Positions 29,319 through 37,466 of a DNA stretch of 64,000 nt are shown here, one piece after another. Source of the stretch: Clostridium pasteurianum BC1 (lineage in GTDB: Bacteria; Bacillota; Clostridia; Clostridiales; Clostridiaceae). The stretch covers positions 4,443,925 to 4,507,924 of the forward strand of contig NC_021182.1 in the NCBI RefSeq assembly GCF_000389635.1. The letters are read 5' to 3'. The notes below the pieces were generated by a model. It did not search any database, was not told where the DNA came from, and saw only the letters and a list, made by a program, of their open reading frames with translations. The translations under genes were made by a program, and so were the position numbers. Every line of letters starts with the position of its first letter. The stretch's first letter is position 1.

Positions 29319-32300
29319 TTATTTTAGGCTGATTAATAATTCTCCTGCCTTAACCTGCTGGCCCTCTGATGCATTTATCAATTCCACAGTACCAGAAGCA
29401 GATGCAGACACCCTAGTTTCCATTTTCATGGCTTCTACAATCATTAAAGGCTGGTTTTCACTTACTTTCTCACCTTCTGAAACCAGTACTTTTAAAATGG
29501 TTCCTGGAATAGGTGCTCCAACCTCTAGAGGATTTGAACTATCTGCCATCTTTGTAGAAAATGTTTCCTGAGCATTCTTACTATCTCTATCTTTGATTTT
29601 AATCTCTCTACGATTTCCATCCACTTCAAAATAAAGTGTCTTATTTCCCTCTTGATCTACCTTTCCCATACCAGAAAGTTTTATCATATAAGTTTTACCG
29701 TTTGCCACCTCTGCTTCGCAGGTTTCACCTTCACTAAGACCATGGAAATAAACATCACTGCCTAATCTGCTTAAATCTCCAAATTCCTTAATATAATTTA
29801 AATAGTCTTCAAAAACATCAGGATACAAAGCATAACTGAGAGCATCTTTCTTATTTGGAGCAATATCATATTTATCCTTTAAATATTCTTCTATCTTATT
29901 AAAATCTTCCTCTGGAAGCAATTCCCCAGGTCTGCAGGTAATAGGCTCTTCCCCTTTTAATACTAAGTCCTGAAGCTTTTTAGGGAAGCCTTCCATAGGC
30001 TGACCCATCATTCCCTTAAAATAAGCTACTACAGAATCAGGGAATGCCATATTAACAGCTTTATCATATATATTTTCTGGTGTAATGTCATTTTGAACCA
30101 TAAATATAGCAAAATCTCCTACCATTTTAGAAGATGGTGTTACTTTTACAATATCACCAAGCATATCATTTACTTTTTTATACATTGCCTTAATTTCATT
30201 AAATTTATGACCAAGTCCAAAACTTTCTACCTGTGGCTTCAGATTTGAATACTGACCTCCAGGAATCTCATATTCATAGATTTCAGCAGATCCAGACTTA
30301 AGCTCTGATTCAAACTTGTAATAAACTGGTCTAACTGCAGCCCAATAATCCGATACGCGTTGAATCCCTCTTAAATCTATACCTGTATCTCTTCTTGTAT
30401 TCTTTAATGCCGCTGCAACAGAATTTAGTGCTGGCTGACTTGTAAGTCCTGACATACTGTTAAAGGCCGTATCTACAATATCAACTCCAGCTTCTGCTGC
30501 CATTAAAACTGTAGCTACTCCATTCCCTGTAGTATCATGAGTATGAAGATGTATAGGCATTCCTATTTCCTGTTTTAACGCTCCAACTAATTTATAGGCA
30601 GCATGTGGTTTTAAAAGTGCTGACATATCCTTAATTCCCAAAATATGAGCACCTGTTTTTTCAATTTCCTTTGCCAACTTTATATAATAATCCAAATTAT
30701 ACTTAGTTTTTTTATCATTTAATATATCTCCAGTATAACAAATACAGGCTTCTGCAACTTTTCCGCTCTTTAATACTTCATCTATGGATACTTCCATTCC
30801 CTTTAGCCAGTTCAAAGAATCAAATATTCTAAATACATCTATGCCATTATTAGCTGATTCTCTTATAAATTCACGTATTACATTGTCTGGATAGTTCTTA
30901 TATCCTACTGCATTGGCACCACGTATAAGCATTTGGAAAAGCACATTAGGAATTTTCTTTCTAAGTTGTGCAAGTCTCTCCCAAGGTGATTCTCCAAGGA
31001 ATCTGTACGCCACATCAAAAGTAGCCCCTCCCCACATCTCTAGAGAAAATAAATCTTTTCCATAAGCAGAAGTAGCCTCAGCTATTTTTATCATATCTCT
31101 TGTTCTTACTCTTGTAGCCATTAGAGACTGATTAGCATCTCTCATAGTGGTATCTGTTAAAAGCAGCTTACTCTGATCTTTAATCCAGCTTACAAGGCCT
31201 TCTGTACCCTTAGTATCCAGAAGTTGTTTTGTGCCAATTAGAGTATCTTGAATTTCAACCTTAGGCACTACCGGTACATCATATTCCTTTTTAATACCCT
31301 TGGTTTCATTAACTACCTTTTCACCAATGAATTTTAATAATCTTCCCTCTTCATCTTCATGAGGTAAAATATTAATTAATTCTGGATTTTCATCAATAAA
31401 ACCTGTGTCGCATTCACCCTTTAAAAAAGTAGGATGATTTAGCACATTAATTAAGAATCCTATATTAGTCTTCACTCCAGTAATATTAGTTTCCTTAATT
31501 GCACGAATAGTCTTTCTAACACAGTCTTTAAAGGTTCTTGACCAGGATATATTTTTTACTAAAAGACTATCATAATAAGGACTTATTACCGCTCCTGAAA
31601 AACCATTTCCTCCGTCCAGTCTTATACCAAAACCTGAACTAGTTCTATAAACTTCTATCTTTCCTGTATCTGGTGCAAAGTTATGAAAAGGATCTTCTGT
31701 AGTTATTCTACATTGAATAGAATATCCATTTATCTTTATATCATCTTGAGAATAAATGCCTATTTCCTCTGAACCAAGTTCATATCCTTCAGCAATTAAA
31801 ATTTGACTCTGAACTATATCTATTCCAGTTATCATTTCCGTTATAGTATGCTCTACCTGAACTCTAGGATTCATTTCTATAAAATAATGATTTCCATTAG
31901 CATCCACTAAAAATTCCAAAGTTCCTGCACTTCTATAATTTACTGATCTTGCTATCTTTAAAGCATCTTCACAAATTTTATTTCTCTTTTCATCTGAAAG
32001 TGAAAATGCAGGAGTGAACTCAATAACCTTCTGATGTCTTCTCTGTATGGAACAATCCCTTTCATGCAAGTGAACAATATTGCCGTACTTATCTCCTAAA
32101 ACCTGTACTTCTATATGCTTTGGCTTTTCAAGATATTTTTCCATAAACATCACATCTATACCAAAAGCTTTCTTTGCTTCACTTTTTGCGCTCATAAAAG
32201 CATCCGGCAGTTCTTCTTCATTTCTTACAATTCTCATACCTCTTCCACCGCCGCCAGCAGCAGCTTTAAGCATGATAGGATATCCACATTCTTTAGCAAG

Positions 32301-32747
32301 TTTTTTTGCTTCTTCCACTGTCTTTATATCCCTCTCATATCCAGGTATAGTGGAAACTCCAACTGCCTTTGCAGCTATTTTAGATTTAATCTTATCACCA
32401 AGCTTATCCATCATTTCTGATGTGGGTCCAATAAATTCTATTCCCGCTTCAGCACATTTTTTTGCAAATTCTGCATTCTCCGACAGGAATCCGTATCCAG
32501 GATGAATAGCATCTACTCCTTTTTTAAGGGCTAAACTAATAATTTCTTCAATATTTAAATAAGCTTCAACCGGACTTTTATTTTCACCAATTAGATAAGC
32601 CTCATCTGCCTTTGTTCTAAATAAAGAATATTTATCTTCATTAGAATAAATTGCAACAGTACGTATTCCAAGCTCTTTACAAGCTCTAAAAATTCTTATT
32701 GCAATTTCTCCTCTATTGGCAACCAATACTCTTTTAAATTCTTTCAT
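29319..32747 (-). CDS. pyc: pyruvate carboxylase
   Basis: Biotin enzyme that makes oxaloacetate from pyruvate and bicarbonate with ATP, the anaplerotic entry to the partial TCA pathway. The 1142-residue single chain holds a biotin carboxylase domain (1-450; KAAAGGGGRGMRIV, HERDCSIQRRHQK, EMNPRVQVEHT), a carboxyltransferase domain (about 535-830; LLTDTTMRDANQSLMATRVR) and a C-terminal biotinyl domain with the AMKME motif at Lys1108. It is complete and of usual length. The start follows AGGAGG. It is monocistronic. Confidence 0.98.
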   Translation of the reverse strand: MKEFKRVLVANRGEIAIRIFRACKELGIRTVAIYSNEDKYSLFRTKADEAYLIGENKSPVEAYLNIEEIISLALKKGVDAIHPGYGFLSENAEFAKKCAEAGIEFIGPTSEMMDKLGDKIKSKIAAKAVGVSTIPGYERDIKTVEEAKKLAKECGYPIMLKAAAGGGGRGMRIVRNEEELPDAFMSAKSEAKKAFGIDVMFMEKYLEKPKHIEVQVLGDKYGNIVHLHERDCSIQRRHQKVIEFTPAFSLSDEKRNKICEDALKIARSVNYRSAGTLEFLVDANGNHYFIEMNPRVQVEHTITEMITGIDIVQSQILIAEGYELGSEEIGIYSQDDIKINGYSIQCRITTEDPFHNFAPDTGKIEVYRTSSGFGIRLDGGNGFSGAVISPYYDSLLVKNISWSRTFKDCVRKTIRAIKETNITGVKTNIGFLINVLNHPTFLKGECDTGFIDENPELINILPHEDEEGRLLKFIGEKVVNETKGIKKEYDVPVVPKVEIQDTLIGTKQLLDTKGTEGLVSWIKDQSKLLLTDTTMRDANQSLMATRVRTRDMIKIAEATSAYGKDLFSLEMWGGATFDVAYRFLGESPWERLAQLRKKIPNVLFQMLIRGANAVGYKNYPDNVIREFIRESANNGIDVFRIFDSLNWLKGMEVSIDEVLKSGKVAEACICYTGDILNDKKTKYNLDYYIKLAKEIEKTGAHILGIKDMSALLKPHAAYKLVGALKQEIGMPIHLHTHDTTGNGVATVLMAAEAGVDIVDTAFNSMSGLTSQPALNSVAAALKNTRRDTGIDLRGIQRVSDYWAAVRPVYYKFESELKSGSAEIYEYEIPGGQYSNLKPQVESFGLGHKFNEIKAMYKKVNDMLGDIVKVTPSSKMVGDFAIFMVQNDITPENIYDKAVNMAFPDSVVAYFKGMMGQPMEGFPKKLQDLVLKGEEPITCRPGELLPEEDFNKIEEYLKDKYDIAPNKKDALSYALYPDVFEDYLNYIKEFGDLSRLGSDVYFHGLSEGETCEAEVANGKTYMIKLSGMGKVDQEGNKTLYFEVDGNRREIKIKDRDSKNAQETFSTKMADSSNPLEVGAPIPGTILKVLVSEGEKVSENQPLMIVEAMKMETRVSASASGTVELINASEGQQVKAGELLISLK

Positions 32748-32807
32748 TTTAATCCTCCTAGTTTGTCTGCATTATCATATAAAGAATCTCATTTATTCCC
32801 ACTAAAT

Positions 32808-32836
32808 AGAATAACGTTTTTTTACGAAAAATGCAA
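32808..32836 (-). promoter_or_regulatory. candidate promoter of pyc
   Basis: On the minus strand TTGCAT (32831-32836) and TATTCT (32808-32813) are 17 bases apart, about 60 bases before the pyc start codon. Each box matches consensus at four of six bases. It is divergent from the noncoding-RNA promoter 60 bases away. Confidence 0.5.
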
Positions 32837-32894
32837 TATTGAAAACATCTAAAATTCATATCATTTGTTTTTTTTAAATTTTTCGAATATTCAG

Positions 32895-32923
32895 TTGATA
32901 TCTGTATATAATAATGTTATAAT
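32895..32923 (+). promoter_or_regulatory. sigma-A promoter of the noncoding RNA
   Basis: TTGATA (32895-32900), a 17-base spacer and a perfect TATAAT (32918-32923). No protein gene follows within 900 bases on this strand, so the promoter most likely serves the structured RNA that begins just downstream. Confidence 0.75.
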
Positions 32924-32925
32924 AA

Positions 32926-33345
32926 ACACAAGAAGAAAGTTAAATCTTCTTACAAATCCTAACTCATAGTATAAGAATAGAGTTAGTTAATATCTAATAG
33001 TTGTCATATTATAGATGTACATGGTACAAATATTAATTATTTGACTAAAGTATAAATATATAATTGATGACTATAAGGATATAAATCACATTTAATCAAA
33101 ATTAGGTATAAATATAGATTGCAAAATATATTAACAAAATATTCATTAATATGTTTTATGTAAGATAATTTATATCAGTATATTAATACAAATATTTTAA
33201 ATTTTATGATATAAAAATATTATAAAAAATAAATTATAGAAAAGGGTGATCGAAATACAATCAGAAGAACCAGGCTGTATAAATGAGTTAGGATTTGTTT
33301 AACCACCAATTAGTTAAAATTATAGCTAATTGGTGGTTATTATTT
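32926..33345 (+). ncRNA. unassigned ~420-nt noncoding RNA
   Basis: Downstream of a near-consensus promoter come a small hairpin AAGAAGA/TCTTCTT (32930-32951), then ACAAATCCTAACTCAT (32952-32967), whose perfect 16-bp complement is at 33283-33298, then a 13-bp terminator hairpin AACCACCAATTAG/CTAATTGGTGGTT (33301-33338) with a T-rich tail. The middle 315 bases are very AT-rich with no sizeable open frame; the 3' part (AAAGGGTGATCGAAATAC, AGAAGAACCAGGCTG) has more balanced composition and may be a conserved core. It does not resemble tmRNA, RNase P, SRP or 6S RNA as I know them. Confidence 0.65.
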
Positions 33346-33374
33346 ATTTCTTCGTCACTTATTTGAATCACTTC

Positions 33375-33635
33375 TTATACCACCCTTTTACTCTTTCTTT
33401 CACCAATAAGCTTTAATTTTTCAGCTCTACTAAGCTGCTTTATATAATATTCTCTTTTAGTAGCTTCACTTTTTGTTTCAAAAGCCTCAGAATATACAAT
33501 CTCAACAGGAAGTCTTCCCCTTGTATATTTTGCCCCTTTTCCACTATTATGAACCATTAATCTATTTTTTAAATCATTTGTATATCCCGTATATAGTGTG
33601 CCATCGCTGCACTTTAAAATGTAAACATAATTCAT
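33375..33635 (-). CDS. GIY-YIG domain protein (YhbQ/YazA family)
   Basis: Small single-domain nuclease-fold protein of 86 residues. The GIY-YIG motif is visible as YVYILKCSDGTLYTGYTND, with the family's later HNSGKGAKYTRGRLPVEIVY segment and EATKREYYIKQLSRAEKLKLI. Members of this UPF0213-type group are of uncertain DNA-related function. The start follows AAGAGGATAAAATA. It is a lone gene. Confidence 0.9.
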   Translation of the reverse strand: MNYVYILKCSDGTLYTGYTNDLKNRLMVHNSGKGAKYTRGRLPVEIVYSEAFETKSEATKREYYIKQLSRAEKLKLIGERKSKRVV

Positions 33636-33859
33636 TATTTTATCCTCTTGAATCTTTTATATATATTTATTTTATCATTATTTTATCATTATTTTATATT
33701 TCTGGTTAGAGAATAACTAAAGAATTATTTATCTTTTTCAATAAAATCATTTATGATATATCAACACTATAAATAATTCCACAATTATTGTATAATTAGA
33801 ATCGATATGATTTTTACTGTCCCTTTTTTCTACACATACAATATAAGGACGTGATACTT

Positions 33860-34549
33860 TTGCAGGATTCTTTAAACATAATAAAAAATATCCCTATATT
33901 TTCTCATCTTTCCGATGAAGCTTTACAAAAAATAATTGAATTACAAAATATAAAAAAATATAAAAAAGGGGAAATAATTTTTTATGAAGGAGATAAGGGA
34001 GAGGCTTTTTTCTTTGTTAGATCAGGAAGAGTTAAAATCTATAAAACCTCTTTTGATGGCAAAGATATTACTCTAAATATACTAGGTGAAGGTTCAATTT
34101 TTGCAGAAGTCACTCTATTCAATGACATTAATTATCCTGCCACTGTAGAAGTAATGGAAAACAGTGAGATAGGAATGATTTTAAATAAAGATATTGAAAA
34201 AATGATTTTAAATAACACTACATTAGCTCTACAGATAATCAAAGTTCTTACTAAAAGACTTTATCGCTCTCAAAAGGCCCTTAAAGAAATGGCTTTTAGT
34301 GACACCTATAAAAGAATATCTATGACCTTATTAGATTTATGTGAAAGGCATGGTAAAGAAACTGAACTTGGAATTGAGATTGATATAAACATAACAAGGC
34401 AGGATATAGCAAATATGGTTGGTACCTCTCGTGAAACTGTGAGTAGAATTATAAGCGAGCTTAAAAGAGAAAAGATCCTTGATACCTACTCTAAAAAAAT
34501 TATAGTCATTGACAAAAACAGATTAAGAGAATGTACTGATGAATATTAG
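33860..34549 (+). CDS. Crp/Fnr-family transcription regulator
   Basis: The 229-residue protein has an N-terminal cyclic-nucleotide-binding fold (about 10-125) and a C-terminal winged helix with the recognition helix region ITRQDIANMVGTSRETVSRII. No Fnr-type cysteine cluster is present. I start it at TTG 33860, nine bases after AAGGA; the GTG at 33851 is too close to that site. Its nearness to hcp and the GTGA-N6-TCAC site at 39428-39441 suggest an HcpR-like role in nitrosative-stress control; this is inference. Confidence 0.88.
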   Translation: MQDSLNIIKNIPIFSHLSDEALQKIIELQNIKKYKKGEIIFYEGDKGEAFFFVRSGRVKIYKTSFDGKDITLNILGEGSIFAEVTLFNDINYPATVEVMENSEIGMILNKDIEKMILNNTTLALQIIKVLTKRLYRSQKALKEMAFSDTYKRISMTLLDLCERHGKETELGIEIDINITRQDIANMVGTSRETVSRIISELKREKILDTYSKKIIVIDKNRLRECTDEY

Positions 34550-34568
34550 AATTACCTTCCATGTTACT

Positions 34569-34731
34569 TTAGGCATATGAAAATAAATAGTGAGTCAAAG
34601 ATGCGGCGTATATTTTGAAGCCTACAAGGAAACAGGTTCCGACTATAGTGGGCTATATGAGGGTTCTGTTGACGTAGTAGGATGCAAAATAGACTAGCAT
34701 ACTGACTAGTTATTTATTTGAATATTCCTTA
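34569..34731. repeat. long member of MITE-like repeat family
   Basis: 163 bases starting TTAGGCATATGAAAATAAAT and ending TTATTTATTTGAATATTCCT. It is the inverted counterpart of 11339-11502, about 90% identical by eye, including AAGGAAACAGGTTC, AGTGGGCTAT and GAGGGTTCTGTTGACG. The ends can pair over about 20 bases (AATAAATAGTGAGTC with GACTAGTTATTTATT). It lies between the Crp/Fnr gene and the next gene, starting 20 bases after the regulator's stop. Confidence 0.85.
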
Positions 34732-34760
34732 TACTTAAAAATTAAGAAGTTGGTGATAAG

Positions 34761-36041
34761 ATGTTTAGTTTAAAAAATGAAAAAAGATCAATTAAAGTAT
34801 TACTTTTTTTAAGTTGCCTCATATTATTTTCCTTAATATTGATTTCTATTTTTTATTATGGTAATACTACCCTTCTCGGAAATTTTTATGAACCTAATAA
34901 TGACGATGTAAAATTTATAAGAAGCGCCTGGAATTTAGTACAAACAGGAGTATATACCTATCATGCGCCACCTAATCCAACGGTTTTTATGATGCCTGGT
35001 GTTGCATATACCTTAGCTTTCTTTATGTCAATCTTTAATAAATTTGGCGGCTTAACTGCTTTTCGTATTGCTCAGGGAGTTGTTCAAATACTCTCTTTAC
35101 TCTTACTATTTTTTATATCAAGGAAGATATTCAATAGTAAAGTAGCTATTGTTGCAGTTATATTAGATTTAATTTACATACCTGAAATTTGGGTTCCTAA
35201 TCTCATATTAACTGAAATATTCTTTAAATTTTTTGTATTATGTCTCATTTATTTTTCCATATATGCTATAGATGAGGATAAAACTAAATTTTATATTTTA
35301 GGCGGCGTAGCTCTGGGTTTTGCAGTCCTATTCAGACCTACTATATCTGCATATCCTATAGTCATTTTAATTATGTGGATTATAAAAAAATTAAGCATTA
35401 AAAAGGCTGTCAAATATACTTTAGCCGTTACAGTAGTATTCTGTATAATACTAAGTCCCTGGTGGATAAGAAATTATAAAACATTTAATAGATTCATTCC
35501 CTTTACCTTAGCTACAGGCAATCCTATGCTTCAAGGTACCTTCATTAATTATGATCAAACTACTAAAGCAACGGATGGATTAGATTATACTCATTACAAT
35601 ACTAAAATTTCTACGCTTTCTGAAATAGAAAAAAACACTCTAGAAATAGATGTTTCTAAATACAGATTAAAAAATCTTTTTCCAAAAGAACCTTTGAAAT
35701 TTATATATTGGTATACCATAGGTAAGGGTAGCTATCAAGTTTTAACACCCTTTTATTGGAGAAATATTTTTAATATAAAATATGAAGTTGCAGGTATATA
35801 TCATTTTATATTACTTATTTTAAGTTTTACTGGTATGATATTCTATTTTTTAAGACGTAACAAAGATGTACTTGGAATTTTGCCCATAGCATCGGTAGTA
35901 TATTTTATTCTTATATATCTTCCATTTTTCACTATGAGCAGATATTTCTATCCTGTTATGCCCATTTTAATTATGTTTTCTGCCTATATTTGCGTAACTA
36001 TATTTGAAAATATTCCTTTCAAGGAGAAATTTTTAAAATAA
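34761..36041 (+). CDS. GT39/ArnT-like membrane glycosyltransferase
   Basis: Integral membrane protein of 426 residues with about ten or eleven helices. After the first helix comes an acidic luminal loop NFYEPNNDDVKFIRSAWNL resembling the catalytic Asp-containing loop of dolichyl/undecaprenyl-phosphate-sugar mannosyltransferases, and a later SPWWIRNYKTFN motif is typical of the PMT_2/ArnT-like group. It probably transfers a sugar from a lipid-phosphate carrier to a surface acceptor. The donor and acceptor are unknown. The start follows TTGGTGATAAG. Confidence 0.75.
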   Translation: MFSLKNEKRSIKVLLFLSCLILFSLILISIFYYGNTTLLGNFYEPNNDDVKFIRSAWNLVQTGVYTYHAPPNPTVFMMPGVAYTLAFFMSIFNKFGGLTAFRIAQGVVQILSLLLLFFISRKIFNSKVAIVAVILDLIYIPEIWVPNLILTEIFFKFFVLCLIYFSIYAIDEDKTKFYILGGVALGFAVLFRPTISAYPIVILIMWIIKKLSIKKAVKYTLAVTVVFCIILSPWWIRNYKTFNRFIPFTLATGNPMLQGTFINYDQTTKATDGLDYTHYNTKISTLSEIEKNTLEIDVSKYRLKNLFPKEPLKFIYWYTIGKGSYQVLTPFYWRNIFNIKYEVAGIYHFILLILSFTGMIFYFLRRNKDVLGILPIASVVYFILIYLPFFTMSRYFYPVMPILIMFSAYICVTIFENIPFKEKFLK

Positions 36042-36075
36042 GTTTCTAAACTTAATATGCAGCATTTATTGAGAA

Positions 36076-36109
36076 AAGTGCGAAGTAACTTAATAGTTAC
36101 TTCGCCTTT
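36076..36109. terminator. bidirectional terminator between GT39 gene and hcp
   Basis: GCGAAGTAAC (36080-36089) pairs with GTTACTTCGC (36096-36105), with AAAA on one side and TTTT on the other. It can end both convergent transcripts. Confidence 0.85.
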
Positions 36110-36118
36110 TCCACTATT

Positions 36119-37459
36119 TTATCCCATCATTTTAGCTAGATCTGCCTTTGCATCTCCACTTACCAGATTCAAATTGAAGTTATCCTGTAATACCTTTAAT
36201 ACACCAGCTGATATGAATTTAGGTGCTGAAGGTCCTACATATATATTTTTAACTCCAAGGCTGAATAAACCAAGTAATATTGCCACAGCTTTTTGTTCAA
36301 ACCATGATAATACAATGCTTACTGGAAGGTCATTAACTCCGCAGCCAAAAGCTTCTGCTAGCGCTAGGGCAATTTTTACTGTTGAACCAGAATTGTTACA
36401 CTGTCCAAGGTCTATATATCTTGGTATATCTATTCCTGGAACTGTTCCAAAGTCTATATCGTTAAATCTGAATTTACCGCAGGAAGTAGTTAATATTACG
36501 CATTCCTTTGGAAGTGCTTCTGCAAGCTCTCTGTAGTAATTTCTCCCCTTAGTAGGTGCATCACAGCCAGCTATTACGAAAAATCTTTTAATTTTTCCAG
36601 CTTTAACAGCCTCAATTATTTCTGGTGCTATAGATAGTACTGTATTGTGGTGGAAACCAGTAGTTAAAGTTTTATCTGACTGAATATTTGCTTTTGGCAG
36701 TTCTAAAGCTTTATTTATTAATGGAGTGAAATCATTATTTTGAATCTTCTCAATCCCTTCAAGTCCTGCTGTCCCATAAGTCCAGAATCTATTTGCATAA
36801 GTTCCTGTAGTTATTGGCATTAAGCAGTTTGTAGTTCCAAGAATTGCTCCTGGGAATTTCTCAAATAATTGTCTTTGATCATACCATGCTTTACCTACAT
36901 TACCTTTTAAATGCGGATATTTCTTAAGTTCTGGATATCCATGAGCTGGCAGCATTTCTGAGTGAGTGTATATGTTTATCCCTTTTCCCTCTGTCTGCTT
37001 TAATAATTCTTCTAAAGCATATAGATTATGACCTGTGATCAATATACAGTGGCCTTCAACCTTGTCCTGTGTTACTACAGTAGGTATCGGTACCCCCAGC
37101 TTTGAAGTATGTGCACCATCTAAAAGATCCATAACCTTAACAGCTGCTGTACCAACCTTTAATGCCATTCCTACATTTTCTTCTAAACTGAAATTTGAAT
37201 TTGTAAGTGTTGTATATAATGCTTCACTAATTATTTTGTCCACTTCTGGATCTGTTTTTCCAAGCTCTGCTGCATGAGTTCTGTATGCAGATACTCCTTT
37301 TAATCCAAATATTATTGTATCTTGAAGACTTGCTATTTCAGGATTCTTACCACAAACACCAAACTTTGTACATCCACCTTCTGGAGTCTGTTCGCACTGG
37401 TAACAGAACATAGGATTACATGAATTTTGTTTCTCATCTTTTTTAAATATATTAATCAT
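36119..37459 (-). CDS. hcp: hybrid cluster protein / hydroxylamine reductase, short form
   Basis: Reduces hydroxylamine and, in current understanding, nitric oxide; protects anaerobes from nitrosative stress. The 446-residue protein has the N-terminal iron-sulfur motif Cys19-x2-Cys22-x7-Cys30-x5-Cys36, and hybrid-cluster ligand regions LITGHNLYALEE, GTTNCLMP, AGCDAPTKGRNYY, TTSCGKFRFN, LGQCNNSGS and SWFEQKAV. It is about 100 residues shorter than E. coli-type Hcp, matching the compact class III form that lacks part of the helical domain. Its ribosome binding site AGGAGAG overlaps the left end of IS110 copy B. Confidence 0.95.
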   Translation of the reverse strand: MINIFKKDEKQNSCNPMFCYQCEQTPEGGCTKFGVCGKNPEIASLQDTIIFGLKGVSAYRTHAAELGKTDPEVDKIISEALYTTLTNSNFSLEENVGMALKVGTAAVKVMDLLDGAHTSKLGVPIPTVVTQDKVEGHCILITGHNLYALEELLKQTEGKGINIYTHSEMLPAHGYPELKKYPHLKGNVGKAWYDQRQLFEKFPGAILGTTNCLMPITTGTYANRFWTYGTAGLEGIEKIQNNDFTPLINKALELPKANIQSDKTLTTGFHHNTVLSIAPEIIEAVKAGKIKRFFVIAGCDAPTKGRNYYRELAEALPKECVILTTSCGKFRFNDIDFGTVPGIDIPRYIDLGQCNNSGSTVKIALALAEAFGCGVNDLPVSIVLSWFEQKAVAILLGLFSLGVKNIYVGPSAPKFISAGVLKVLQDNFNLNLVSGDAKADLAKMMG

Positions 37460-37466
37460 TATATAT

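Noticed and set aside
33301-33338. CRISPR-like direct repeats near the AACCACCAATTAG palindromes
   Set aside because: Only two distant copies exist, in terminator form, with no spacers or cas genes.
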